Assembly (NCBI GenBank): GCA_950295325.1
Contig: OX485808.1
Coordinates: forward strand, 19,116,527-19,180,526
Direction: 5' to 3'
DNA: 64,000 nucleotides
Source of the DNA: Polytrichum commune
Lineage: Eukaryota; Streptophyta; Polytrichopsida; Polytrichales; Polytrichaceae
The notes below the pieces were generated by a model. The model searched no databases, was not told the DNA's origin, and saw nothing but the letters and a program-made list of their open reading frames with translations. Both the position numbers and the translations under genes were made by a program. Of this stretch, positions 47,069-59,181 are shown piece by piece (the stretch's first letter is position 1; each line of letters begins with the position of its first letter).

Positions 47069-48540
47069 TGTGAGGCCAAACCCACCACCCTTAAGCGTCC
47101 TAGTCCGGGTGATGGTTTTGAGACTCGCATGTGTCACACCAAAAGTAGCAACATAAGATATAAGTCCCATCTCGATGAACCCCCAACTTCTCTTAAGTCA
47201 TGATGTTTTATTAATGCAATTTTCTTGAGTGGGTATAGCATTGGCCGCCTCAAGGGTCCATCCCACGGCCTTAGCTACACATGCTTTTAAGGACTTCCCT
47301 CTTGAAACCTTAGTTCTGGCCGTTGATTCTTCACTAGTGTTCGTCACCTCGCTGAAGTTGTGACTTGTTGACTCCATGTAATGAGTACACAAGTGTTAAA
47401 AAACATTCATCACTCTCATCACTTAGCGTTACATCATATTCCGTAATTCTTCGCCATTCACTCCCAAGTTCGTTCATTCTTCGCCATGGCACCCTTAAGT
47501 GCTTGATTACAATCCCAATAATTTAACTACAAGTTCCCCCCCTTGATATCACCTTATGATGCCTTGTAGTCTACTCCCTAGCTAAATGCTCATTACCTAA
47601 TTAGCATTAGGTAATATTCTTATTAACTAACTATGACCCAATCTAATGTCCCAGCTGTCTAACTTCTGAACCCAATATTATATTTCCAGCAACTAAATAC
47701 TGTATTTCTAGCAACTAACCCTCTGACTAAATACTGTATTTCCAGCAACTAAATATTGTATTTCTAGCAACTAACCCTCTGACTAAATACTGTATTTCCA
47801 GCAACTAAATATTGTATTTTTCAAACTTCTAAGAGCTCAACTCCTTAGAGTAAAGAGAGCTTTAAACTCAACATGAATGTGGATGCTACAATTCTAAATG
47901 CCATGATTCCAAACATTATAAATCTAAATATCATGAATCTAAATTCTATAAGTCACATATAACAAGCTAAGCTCTAAATGTCTCAACCAAAAACTACTCC
48001 TAACAAATGTTAAACTAACTTCAAGGTGAATGAGTCTTGGTTCTTCACCTTGAGACCTTGCACGTACATGTGCTCCGTTCTTGCTTCCCACACCCACACT
48101 TATAACACGTCGAGTGCCAAGGAGCACGAAAGAAAGAGGATGAGAGAGGGAAAAATGAGGGTTTATATAGTGAGTTGAGAGGGAGTAGGTGAGCACCCCC
48201 AAGGCTCAAGATAAGCCTTTGTGATCATTTCCTACTTTGTAGGCTCTCATCCTATCCTCAAAGCCCTCGCCTCTTTAAACTAACCACATAGATCCTAATT
48301 CAAACATTTAACCCAAGGAACTACCCTTGGTTCACCACCCCCTATGCTCACCTAACTAAGGAACTTCTTCACGCTACTAACTTCTAATAAATCTATTCCA
48401 CACTAGCCTAATGCCTAAACATAATTTCATTCAAGCTTCACTATTTTTATAATTTTGTGAATAATCATAAAACATCAAAACATAACTTCTAATGGTTTCG
48501 AAGAGTTAAGAACATATATGAGCACCATTTTGGGCTCACA
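47069..48540 (-). mobile_element. Solo LTR, family 2, TSD CCTAC/CCTAT, in a MITE
   Basis: 1472 bp, begins TGTGAGGCCAAACCC and ends TTTTGGGCTCACA. Flanks CCTAC (47064-47068) and CCTAT (48541-48545) differ by one base. On the minus strand it has a TATATAAA box (48169-48162), a CT-rich stretch after it, the conserved short ORF and an AATAAA. Minisatellite of CTAAATACTGTATTTCCAGCA type at 47690-47820. Confidence 0.92.
47198..47377 (-). CDS. Conserved LTR-embedded short ORF (copy 2 of 3)
   Basis: 59 codons from MESTSHNFSEV (an upstream ATG at 47392 would add five). The end SLKACVAKAVGWTLEAAN...INKTS lines up with the ORFs at 20209 and 62268. The AATAAAA signal overlaps the last codons and the ORF ends 129 bp before the LTR end. 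Between this copy and the one at 62268, most differences are substitutions that keep the frame. Confidence 0.55.
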   Translation of the reverse strand: MESTSHNFSEVTNTSEESTARTKVSRGKSLKACVAKAVGWTLEAANAIPTQENCINKTS

Positions 48541-48786
48541 CCTATATGATAACATTTTTTAGAGGCGAAACTTGGGACATCCGCTGCGAGTTGGGTCGAG
48601 CAAAAAGCTAGACCCAACTCTCAACCCAAATCCCGCAAATATTTTTGCATAAAATAATCAAGATTCGACTTCAATGACAATAAACCAAATTTTTGTGATT
48701 ACTTGAAGCTCACAAGTTACAACTTTAACTCCAATGTTGGGACTTGCTAACATGAGTGAGACTTTGGACCTTGTGTGAACCAACCC

Positions 48787-50330
48787 TTAGTATCACCTTC
48801 GTTAATTTCCCACCCTCACTAATTGGTATATATAGTGTAGCATACACAAGAGTGGCAAAAACTCTTTGTGTGTCTTCACGAACTGGTCCAGTTTTGTACC
48901 AAGATCTGGGATTCTATGGCTTACTTACATGGAATACAAGGTCATTAATATGAAAACAAATTTACATTTTGGTCGTGCTGGATTAAATCTCTCCCTATTC
49001 ACTGTTATGCTCATGATTTACTGCATCCCTATTTCCTAGTAAACACCTATCATCCCTTCTTTTTTGTGGCTACTACACCTCATAAGGTAAAACCTCCTAT
49101 CAATGTAGAAACCCGATGACCGCTATCCTATGTAACCTAGCCTATAAGTTGGAAGATTCAAAATAAAGAATTGGTGGCAATTAAAGTCCAAAATTGGCGC
49201 TACTAAGTGTAGATATGGGCGATTGATTGCATATGGAGTGTTGATTAGTATCCTAATTGAGGCATGCTTAAGCATGATGTATGTTGGTTAATTTCGAACT
49301 GCGACATATGAAACCTCAAATATCAATGTTACACAAGCATTTTTTTGTCATTAGGGTTTGGGAGCTCATATTTGCACCAAACGAACTCAGACTTTCTAAT
49401 CTATTGTGGTGTGTGAGGCAGTTGCCTAATCATCATCGCAAGGGTATTGCAAAACATTAAGGTTTTGTAGAGGGAATGAAGTCCATAAGGATCGGATTTA
49501 GGAACAAGGGTTTGTGTATGGTTAGGTATTTTCCGAGTTATTGATGTGTGGATTTGAAGCATTGAATTCCAATGTGGATGGCAAGTATTTGGAGGCCATA
49601 GTGCGAGGGTACAAATTGGGTTTGCTCACATGTGTGGATTACAACAATCTTTTTTTAGTGCGAGAATGTGGACGACATCAACATGCATTTGGGAGCCACC
49701 AATTATGGCCTGCACTTGGCAACTGACATGTATGGATTTTTATTTTTATTGTTTTGTGGCATTTTATTGATCTTGATGTTTATTTTTTTTATCGAATCTT
49801 GAAACCCTCGTCCAAACCATGCCTCCGTCCAACAATATTGACTTTGTAATTTATGGTGTGAAGTAACGCATTGTATTGATGCCTACAAGAAATAATTTTA
49901 AGTCTGAATAGGTTGTATGCTGATGAAATCTTCAATAAATAGATTGATTGAACCATATACTTGAACTTTAGCTATTGAATTGTGGCCCAAAAGGATACTC
50001 TGTGATAATCCCAAAGTAGTGTGTTGGGTAATTGTGATTGATGTTTTGTTATTGAATAAGCCAACCACAATGGCAGCGTAGTTTGAAGGAGTTTGTTTGA
50101 TTATGAATTTCAAATCTAAAGATAGGAGGAAAACTTGGAATCATTTTGAAGACAATTCATGAAGGAAGAGGCAACCTTTGTGCTTCATCATGAAGCCTTG
50201 AACAACCTATTGATTTAGAGGTATATTCAACAAGGGCTACATGGTTGTTTCATTACACATAGGGGTATAGCACTACATAATCATAATTGCATTGGTACGT
50301 GCATTTTGGAAATTTCATAATGAATCTATT
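48787..50330. other. No gene seen
   Basis: Open frames under 75 codons with no recognised motif. Mixed AT-rich sequence without clear repeats. Confidence 0.5.
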
Positions 50331-50467
50331 TTTTGGGGATAGATCTAAATGTCCAAAGATTGATGTGTGTTACTTTGTTTCAATTATCTTTCAATTATGA
50401 AACATGCACAATATGGAAACAACGTGGACGATGTGGATCGGTAGTGGCAATGGATGTAACATGGAGT

Positions 50468-50551
50468 GATGGGACAACACATGTTGTGGATGATGGGACA
50501 ACACATGTCGTGGATGATGGGACAACACATGCCGTGGATAATGGGACAACA
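50468..50551 (+). repeat. 24-bp minisatellite
   Basis: Three and a half units of GATGGGACAACACATGTTGTG plus 3 bp; in the plus frame it encodes VDDGTTHV repeats. Units at 468, 492, 516 and 540 of the 50-kb block. Confidence 0.9.
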
Positions 50552-50599
50552 ATTCCCTAGCCAATGGATTATGTTGAACAAGGTTCTCAAGGCGCTCCT

Positions 50600-52335
50600 A
50601 GAGTAAAGCCAGAGAGAGCGAAGCAATAGCAACAAGGAAAGCTGCTAGGAAGGAAGTAGAAACAAACGTCGATTTGAAGCATTCTGGAGGGCAAAAATCT
50701 CCCACATTGAGAGTGAAAGTCGGTGGTGGCATAGATGGCGAATCTAAAGATAAAAACGCCTTTGATGAGGCATTCCGTAGCTTGGTTCCTAGGATATTGG
50801 ATGTAAGCATATTAAAGTGGAAGTTGTAGCGTCCTAGCTTTGTAGAGAAGTTGAGGTCCGCCATAGATAATATTTTAGTACTTGGAACATAATCTATCAC
50901 ACCTGGGCTTCAAAAATGTTGTGAAAAGACAAATGAAAACATAGAGGTAAAAAATGAAAGGTTGGTTCATGTCTGGGAAAAAACAATGCCCAATTTTCAT
51001 TGAACCTGATCAATGGGCACGATTATGTGAATATTGGTCAAAACCCGAGACATAGCAGAAGATGCATGGCTAATGCAAGGAAACAAGTGAAGAACCGGTC
51101 AAATGTTAGGAGGGTTAAAAAACCTGGAAAAAAAACTCAATCGGTAAATTTTAGAATAACTCCATTTCTATGTGTGTTGTGTTTTTATTATAATTAGATG
51201 TATAATCATCATCTAAGGTACCTTGATTTGATAGAGGAAAAAATGACAAAGGAGCTATGGGATTACTAAAAGTGCAGAAGATTGACATGAGTTTCAGCAC
51301 ACTGGGGCTTGTACATCTGTAAGTTTTTTGTTTTATGCAGTCATTTCATAGTTTTCTGGGTAATCATTTGGTAGCTATATTGTAGTCATTGTGCAATGTT
51401 GTGATAGTCATTTTTATTTGTTTGGCATAGTTGTGGTTATGTTTTGTAGACATTTTGTTTGTAATGTCTTCGTTTTTTTTAATGCCTAGACTAACAATTT
51501 ATTGTGATTATGTGTGAACAACAAGGTGATTTTGGAAGGATGTCAACACGGATTAGTGCATTAGAAAGTACGCAAAATGAAATTTAGGAAACAATTGTCT
51601 GAAGTTTTGCATACGTCCCAAACCAACTAGTAGTCTTTACAACATAATACCTTGGCTCTCAATAACCTTTTGTCAATGGTCTCCATTATGATCCTGAAAA
51701 TAGGTAACCCAAGGTTTGTGTCTGAGCCTTAGTCTCCTACAACTCATAATACTAACTCACATATGCCTAGTGCAAATCCTATGTTTAAATCGGTGGCATG
51801 TACTGCACATGACACCCCCCGCAAGAAATCACATAGGGTGACTAGGAGTGAAGATGCCACTCATGTGGCAAAGTTGAATGGGAAGGGTGTGATGGGGGGT
51901 TCTAGGAGTGCAGAGGGTAGTAGTAGGATAGGTGCTAGTAAGGTAGGTTGGACAGTGAGAAATGGGAGTCTAGGAGGTAGAGTTATGGAGGGTGGGAGTT
52001 CAGGAGGTGGGGGTAATGTTGTTGAGGCTACATAATGTGCAGAAGGTGTCAATGTAGTTGCTCAGGTTGGAGAGCCCACTCATAAACAAGTTGGGAATGT
52101 AGAGGGTGGGGGGAATTTTGGTGAACGTGCAGGAGGTGGGAGTAAGATAGAGGCAAGTGCACATGATGGGAGTGAAACAATTGAGAATGTTGAGGGTGGG
52201 AGTGGAGGGTCTGGGAATGGAGATGGTAGAATCCCAACAACTGGGAATGATGACATGGCTCTGCCATTGTCACAGGGAAGAGAGTCCCTCCTACTAACAC
52301 AAGGAGAAGAACTAAGCATAAGTTTCCCACAATAG
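50600..52335 (+). pseudogene. Degenerate coding remains upstream of the FCP1-like region
   Basis: Fragmentary plus-strand coding is visible at about 50635-50890 (KAARKEVETNVDLKHSGGQK, stops follow), 51000-51197 (RKQVKNRSNVRRVKKPGKK, basic) and 51763-52332, a Gly/Ser-rich stretch with one TAA at 52033-52035. The basic and Gly-rich composition resembles linker regions. All belong probably to one broken gene with the FCP1-like part downstream, but the exon structure cannot be established. Confidence 0.4.
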
Positions 52336-52376
52336 TAGGTGCTAATGCCAATCAAGATGCTCATTCAGGTGACTAG

Positions 52377-53078
52377 ATGACCACGGACCTCCGGAGGATT
52401 GATACCTACATTCCAACCAAAGTATTGATTTTTAATGTCCATGGCACGCTTTTTGATTGTAGTCTATTGTTTGACCCGAATCCTAATACCTCTATTTGTA
52501 TGACTACCAAGTCCTTGACACATAGGTTTGTATGTATGCCTTGGCTTATTGAATTCATAGATAGGTGCTTTGAGAACTTTAGAGTTGCATTTTGGGGTAT
52601 CAATAGTAAATCATACATGGAAGAGGTAGTGGTTGAGATCATGCGGAAGTTTGAGGGCTTGGATAGTCACAAACCTAATTTTTGTTGGTCAACAAAGGAA
52701 TGTGAGGAAGTTATTGAGGAGATTGGGGTGTCAATGTAGGAAAAACTACTGTCAAAAGTGTGGAGGATTTGACCGATATGGAATGATGGCAATACGATGA
52801 TCATTGATCACTATGAAGCTAAGGTGGAGTGCAATCCAATTGCGAACATCATCATCCCGCCCCAATTCTATGTGGAGGACATGATAAAGCTTGCAGATGA
52901 TAACAATTACTTGAGAAAACATTTGTGGCATGTTCTCCAAGGCCTATTTGGTAATCATGATGTTCACAGTTTTTGTGTGTGTTTCATGATACCAATCAGG
53001 CAATTGGGGAGCATGTTTCAAAACTATATGAGGTTGCAAGGACAACCAAGAGCACAAAGATCACATATTCAAACATGA
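52377..53078 (+). pseudogene. FCP1/NIF (CTD-phosphatase-like) domain, broken and catalytically altered
   Basis: One frame with two in-frame stops (52737-52739 and about 52770). The order KVLIFNVHGTLFDCS, then PWLIEFIDRCFENFRVAFW, FCWSTKECEEV, KVW, NTMIIDHYEAKVECNPIAN, IIIPPQFYVED and LRKHLWHVLQGL follows the NIF/FCP1-homology fold of HAD phosphatases. In active members the first motif is DLDETL or similar (DxDxT); here it is NVHGTL, so both aspartates are lost, and the later DD is DH. It is either a pseudo-phosphatase domain carried by a mobile element or an old gene copy; the stops make the present copy non-functional. Confidence 0.7.
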
Positions 53079-53335
53079 ACTAGTCATGACATCCTAAGTT
53101 GTCATGTGAGGGGACTTGTTAGCTACTAGTTCACATTGTGCAATATCCCCTCACCTATGCCTTAATTAAGTTGACTAATCGGTTGACTTTGGGTTTGTGT
53201 GCAAACAAGTCAAGGGAGGGAGCTTCGAATAAGGACGGTGCAAGTAGTGGACATCACATCGACAAATGATGGGCCCAATGTGCATCGGGTAAATCCTTGA
53301 CTCCAATTTGATTTTTTTGTAATAGCTTGTAATGT

Positions 53336-53728
53336 TTGTATTTGTTTTTGTTGCATGATTTCTATGTTGGTAGATATGTTAAGCCTTGGTGGTGGGGCCA
53401 TGTGTTTGCTCTATGTCATCAATATATGTTTAAGTTGTTGCATGTTGTGGATGTTGGGTTGGGGCGGTTTAGTATTGGCCAAGTTATGCACTTGATGAAA
53501 TTCAAGAGTCCAAGGCAGAAGGTAGCATCGGGAAAGATTAGTGGTGTGTGGGGGGTAGATAAATTTTATTTCAAACCAATTCCTCAATTCTTCTACAAGG
53601 TTGATGTTACACATGCTCAAGTAGTTGATGCCCCTCTCATGCATCCCCATGCAACATGGGATCAATTTTTGGTAAATGATGTGATAGGTGGTAGTGTGTT
53701 ATGGAGCCATAAGCATTTGAATGCTTAG
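53336..53728 (+). pseudogene. Unknown coding remnant after the FCP1-like region
   Basis: Open frame of about 130 codons; the stretch VMHLMKFKSPRQKVASGKIS through FYFKPIPQFFYKVDVTHAQVV has protein-like composition, but I do not recognise it. It may be a later exon of the same broken gene. The first ~40 codons are less convincing. Confidence 0.3.
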
Positions 53729-56700
53729 ATGTATAGAGGCATAGTTTATAGGTTTAAAATACATGGATGCAATGTAGGATGAAGCTCCATTAACATACCA
53801 CAATGAAGGAACTAGGATTGGCATATGATACTCAAAGGAATATTGCAATGTGTAAGTGCACATTCCCAAAGGCATTTTTGATGAGTCATGTTGCATTGAT
53901 TGTATGTATTCAACACACTTTCCTAAAACCTGCATGTTTTATACAAAAAAAATCCACAAATGACACCAATATGACTTTGAGTATTTGTCCATTAGCCAAT
54001 CAATATGCACTGACTAGAACAATTACACAATGTAGTCATTCTTAAAGGATTGCAGTCATTTGGGTGTTGTGAAGAGTATGACGTGTCGTATTAGGTGGTA
54101 CGTATGGATGCCACCCGTAATGCTCAAAAACGAAAACAACTAATGATGTAGTAAAGTATGACTTTGTAAACTTGATTGATGACTTTATACAAATGGATTT
54201 ATGACTCCATATAGTCATAAATAGAATGTTGTGAGACATTGAATTGACACGTCAAAACACCAAGTGTACACGTGTCAAGTACACAACCATTTAAATGACC
54301 CATAGATGATTATTGACGATCACATGCAGTCATTCTTTGAATGATGTGTGTTGTTAACTCAACTCCAGTCGCTTAAAAATGTGTGGATATGTCATATATC
54401 AACAACATATTCAATGACTAATCTATGACTCTAATGAAGTACACATGGCACTAAGAGGACCAGTTGATGACATGAGGCAACATTATTAACTGGCACATGG
54501 ACAAAAAATGATGCAATCCAGTTGAAGTGGCATTGTAGTTCACGGCATGAACGCCATGTGTATGCTACATGGCATAATCGACAAATGCAATTGACTAAAG
54601 AATGACTACGAAGGTGCACATGTGGCATCATTTATATGGATTGGGATGACCATGTGTACATGTAAGATTATGACATATGGCACAAACATGCAATTTACAA
54701 TACTAAATGAGTCATTTTAATGGGTGACATGGCGTAGTGAATCATTGTCCACATGGGATTAACAAGGGGTATGACATCAATGCCACATCAATGTTTCTCT
54801 TGCCACATAGGATAGTGACATGGATGCCTCGTCAATGGGTGGCTACCATGTAGGAGCCACATGGTAAGGGATCCTCACGATTGTCCTATATGACTAGGTT
54901 GACGAGGATGCCACGTCATGTCCACAACAACTATATGTCCGTTACAACTCATCCATAATAACTAAAAGTTATGTAATCATTGTGGTCCTTTACGACATGT
55001 TTTAGAGTTATAAACATAGTTGTTGATTGCTGATTTTTTTTCTAGTGAATGGAAACAACGTGGATGACCCAAAATTGCTAAAATTTTACCAACTTTACCA
55101 CCATGACTAATTCAAGGGAGTGAGTTTGGCTTTATTGTCGGTGCATTCCAAACCAGGCATAATCCCCCAAGGGGATCAACCAAGGAAAGGACCCCGGGCA
55201 AAGGAGATACTCAAGTTCCAAATGATGAGAGAGGTAAACAAGCAAGAGAGGTACTTATGATGTTTGAAGGTGGAGTACATGTTTGATTTATTCATTTTGC
55301 AAACAATGTGGACAATGTGTTTGAACTATGACTATAATTCCAAGTGATTTCCTTTCTCCATATTCTAAGATGCTTCGGAACCATATGTGCGGTCATGTAG
55401 CGAGCAATTTACACATGACAAGTTTGACGAGCTCTGCCATTATGAGGGGCCTTTTGGGCGACATGTGGATAGCCCTCATAAAAATAAATATGAAGGAAGG
55501 TATAAACTTCATTTAGGTATAGTACAAGGTGAACAATTTTGACAACACCCATGAATGTCCTTTAAGGAATCAAAATGATATCTTAGATAACCCTATTCGT
55601 TGTAAATTAACTTTGTCGGTGTACTCAATATGGAGTATGAAATGTAGGTATGATCCAAAATATGCTTCACAATACAAATCTAAGCACACCAAGTATGTGA
55701 AGTTTTCTAAAATAGTCCTCTTACTGTTAGACACCCAAAAGTAGTACCACAACCGTGAATGCCCCCTTATTTAGATTATTTGCAAACTCTTTCATGGACC
55801 ACAATACCCAACTTAAAATGGAGTTAATCAAAATTAAAGTTCGCATCATGACTCTCATGGACAACTTGAAGATTACGGATCAATTTGCAGTTGATGGGGA
55901 CCGCACCAATGACACAATTTAACGATTTTTTAAAATACTATATTGATGTCCCAGCCAAAGTGTTGTACCCCTTTAAATTCTGGAATTCAGGCGTTAGATA
56001 ATATCATTTTTTCATCAATGATTTTGAAAACACTCAATCAAATTTGAAGTTCATTAGCTCGTTAGAGCTTTAATATATAAATAAAATTCCATTTGTTTCT
56101 TGAGCATTGATCTATAGAATCATGAAAGTTGGGACATGTTTCAATTTCTTTCTTGAATACTTACAAAACTAACCCAAACTTATGGTAGTTTAGTGCTAGA
56201 AATATTTGTTTATCAATAAACATGCATTAATGATAATCATAATTAAACAACAAGGAGTTCTAGGTTCCAATTTTATTTTTGTTAATGTTTCATTATAGAT
56301 TTATCAATGCAACATTATCAATAAAAGATGGAGAACAAGAAAGACCAAGCAAATAACACCCACATATCTTATACTAGTCCAACATTGGCTTAATCAACAC
56401 CCATGCCAAATTCCAATGCTCTCTGTCACTTTCTCATTCTTTACCTTAGCCAATATGAGTTTGCCCAATCAAACTTAATAGACCAAGCATTCTTCTAGAA
56501 AGTGGAACAATACACCCGGTGGTATAGATAGATTGGGGGCCTAGGAGATACTTGTCACACGATGCACATAGCCACCATGGCTTAGATTTGTGTTTCTATT
56601 CCATGTTTTATTCACCCATACATGTCAAGTTGAAGCCATACCATTTTCAAAACCAAAATTTCACTCTAGATTTTTTTGTCATGGTCTTGAGGGGTGCACC

Positions 56701-57830
56701 TTCTGTTAAAAACTAGAAACCACATACGTTCACAACATACTCTTAAACCCCCTATATATACAAAGTTTATTTTTCTAAATCAAGAAATACACGTACAATT
56801 TCAATGATAAAAATACAAGTGACTATATGTATACCTAAATAAAATTACATGTATATACAGTCATTAACATAAGTATAGAAAATACAATCAATCCCTATCA
56901 TATTGTAGAATGCAAAACCCTAGCATTCATCATAAAGTCATTGAAGATTTTTCATCCCCCAAATGCAACTCATAAGCATCTAAATCTATAATATATGTCA
57001 TAAAAACTAATGCAATTATTGTTTTAAAAGATCAATATGATCATGTGAAGTTTTTTTTATCAAATGATTGGGAAGATCATAAGTCCATTTGTTGGCCTTT
57101 TTGATACCAACATAAGCCAATGTCCATGTTTGATAGATTGTCCATCAAGTCAATTGGTCATCTTTGTTTCATCCAATATTAAATACTTATCCTATAAAGT
57201 CTAGTGACACTACCATACAAGTACAAATGTTGTATATGTTCTAGAGGTCCATCATATATGTACATAACTACGAGCCCTTATTTTGTGTAGCATATGTATA
57301 CCCCGGGGTGGCAACTCAAACAAATAATTACAGGGGGCTTGTCCAAAAACTTCACAAAGCCATAGATTATGTACACATGATTGTACATATAATCTAGATT
57401 ATGTTTCAAATTATTAGGATTCAAGAGTTTCAAAAGAGAAGCGGGAGAGAAGCCACCGAGAGAAGTCGGGAAGAGAGTTAGCATTAGGGCTCACAAGCCA
57501 AAATAATCTAGATTATCTTCAAGTTTTTGTAATTAGGTCTGATGGAGAGCAGAGTGATTTGAGCATGTCTATGTATAATACATCAATAATTTGAAAATAA
57601 TGTGGATTTTCTCTTGGACAGGGGGCTCGTCCATAAGATACAGTGACTATCAAAACTGAGTATGAAAAAGCCTAGTCTACCTTTAGCCATTCATATTTTA
57701 TAATTTATTGCATTTAATGCCAAATCAGTTCACGGCTCAAGTATACATGCATGTAAATGATGTGGCTACCAAATTACAAGTCCAACAATGCAAGATAATT
57801 TGAGAAAGATCTAGATCAAAGTAAATTAGC
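53729..57830. other. No gene seen; non-autonomous element debris
   Basis: 53990-55040 has many GTAGTCATT, GACATGGC and CCACATGG words, similar in kind to 59840-60470 and 63800-64000, and probably belongs to one or more decayed MITE-like elements. 55040-57830 is AT-rich; two GACAGGGGGCTCGTCC/TACAGGGGGCTTGTCC phrases (57330, 57617) are direct repeats of unknown meaning. Confidence 0.5.
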
Positions 57831-59080
57831 TCCAAAACTCAGTTATGCTCACACTTGGATTACGCAATGAATGCTACAAATCTGACATGTACAAGTGGTT
57901 TTCTGGGTCCGATTTTTTGGGTGGGCATGTTCTTGGCCTTCACATTTATAATTGTGTCCCCATTCAGTGGACATCATGTATGCAAATTGAACAAAATGGT
58001 TTCATTGAGGTCTCTCTCTGCTACTGGTAGAAAGCAAATAGAAGAAGCTATTTTAGAGAAGTTGAGGAGGGGTGAAAGTACTAGAAATGTTGCTAGAGAC
58101 TTACAGATGTCCCAAAGTTGGGTTGCACAATTCCGTAAGCAACATTTGAGTGAATTGAGTGATGTCAATGACAGTTTTGGTGGCAGGCTACAGGTGTACA
58201 GTGCAGCTGATCGTAGAGCCTGTGTGAGAGAAATCACTGTGAGTGGCTTAGAAACTGCACACAAAGTTGGAAATTACTTGAGAGAAGAGCTTCATGTTGG
58301 TATGAGCGATAGTACTGTGAGGAGAATCTTAGACAAAGCAGGTTTGAAATGTAAAGTGAAGCAAAAGAAACCAAAGCTCACACTTCTTCAAATTAAGGGA
58401 CGATTAGAATTTGCTAGACGTCATTGCCATTGGACTGATGATGATTGGGATCGTGTAGTATTCTCCGATGAAACAAAAATCAACCGATTTTGCTCTGATG
58501 GTCGCAGTTGGTGTTGGTTTCATGATGGACAGAGTAGAAGTGCTGGAATGGTGCAACAAGCTGTCAAGTTTGGAGGTGGGGGAGTGATGATGTGGGGTTG
58601 CATGACTCCGAGTGGCCCTGGTATGATGTGTAGGATTGAGGGAAGAATGGATCAGTACATGTATAGAGAAATTTTAGAGCGAGAGTTGATTCATACACTA
58701 CATGCATACAATTTGGATCCTGCCAATTTGATTTTTCAACATGATAATGACCCGAAACATACATCCAAGAGTGTGCGCCGTTGGCTGAATTCGCAAGAAT
58801 TTACTGTTTTGAAGTGGCCGATGCAATCTCTAGACTTGAATCCGCTCGAACACTTGTGGGCAACTTTAAAATGTCGACTAAACCAATATGAGAGACCTCC
58901 CAAAGGAATGTTAGAATTGTGGGAGCGTGTTGAGGATTGTTGGGCTTCAATTACTCCCAATGAGTGTAAGAACTTGTATAGGAGCATGTCTAAGCGCATT
59001 GCAGCTGTTATAGCTGCTAAGGGTAGGTGGACAAATTTTTAACTTTGTTCTAGCTTGTGTGAGCAAAATTGAGTTTTGGA
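57831..59080 (+). mobile_element. Complete Tc1-type (DD34E) transposon
   Basis: A 24-bp inverted repeat at 57831-57854 and 59057-59080 (TCCAAAACTCARTT..GCTCACAC, 22 of 24 matching) brackets the transposase gene. The span of about 1.25 kb is normal for Tc1-like elements. Outer limits are not fixed: AAAGTAAA on the left and TTTACTTT on the right are also complementary, separated from the inner repeat by a small gap, and either could contain the TA target. So the true ends may lie up to 20 bp further out. Confidence 0.88.
57996..59042 (+). CDS. Tc1-like transposase, intact
   Basis: 348 residues from ATG 57996 (MVSLRSLSATGRKQ); earlier in-frame ATGs exist but they begin at the inverted repeat. 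It would cut and paste the surrounding element. Residues about 10-50 form a helix-turn-helix (RGESTRNVARDLQMSQSWV), a second one covers about 65-115 (DSTVRRILDKAG). Catalytic motifs: D158 in FSDETK, D250 in QHDNDPKHTS and E285 in LDLNPLEHLW, with exactly 34 residues between the last two, the DD34E signature. GGGGVMMWGCM and RMxAVIxAKG-like end are also typical. No stop or shift. Length is normal for the family. Land plants usually carry mariner-like DD39D elements, so the type is unusual here. Confidence 0.95.
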   Translation: MVSLRSLSATGRKQIEEAILEKLRRGESTRNVARDLQMSQSWVAQFRKQHLSELSDVNDSFGGRLQVYSAADRRACVREITVSGLETAHKVGNYLREELHVGMSDSTVRRILDKAGLKCKVKQKKPKLTLLQIKGRLEFARRHCHWTDDDWDRVVFSDETKINRFCSDGRSWCWFHDGQSRSAGMVQQAVKFGGGGVMMWGCMTPSGPGMMCRIEGRMDQYMYREILERELIHTLHAYNLDPANLIFQHDNDPKHTSKSVRRWLNSQEFTVLKWPMQSLDLNPLEHLWATLKCRLNQYERPPKGMLELWERVEDCWASITPNECKNLYRSMSKRIAAVIAAKGRWTNF

Positions 59081-59181
59081 TTGAACTTCACTTTACTTTT
59101 TGTTTGTACATGTATACTTGTGTGTAATAGGCCTCAATTCCCATGGAAGTATGACTGATTGCAATGATAATCCTATGCAAT

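Larger units (their letters stand above)
46928..48786. mobile_element. Tourist-like MITE split by a solo LTR
   Basis: Terminal inverted repeats GGGTTGGTTCACACAAGGTC at the left and its complement (GACC...AACCC) at 48767-48786; about 25 of 28 bases pair. Without the LTR (47069-48540 plus one duplication) the element is about 380 bp. Flanks are TTAA on the left and TTAG on the right, so a TTA/TAA-type target is likely, but the exact duplication is unclear. Confidence 0.75.

Noticed and set aside
57330-57640. The two ACAGGGGGCTYGTCC phrases as element ends
   Set aside because: They are in direct, not inverted, order, and nothing outside them matches.
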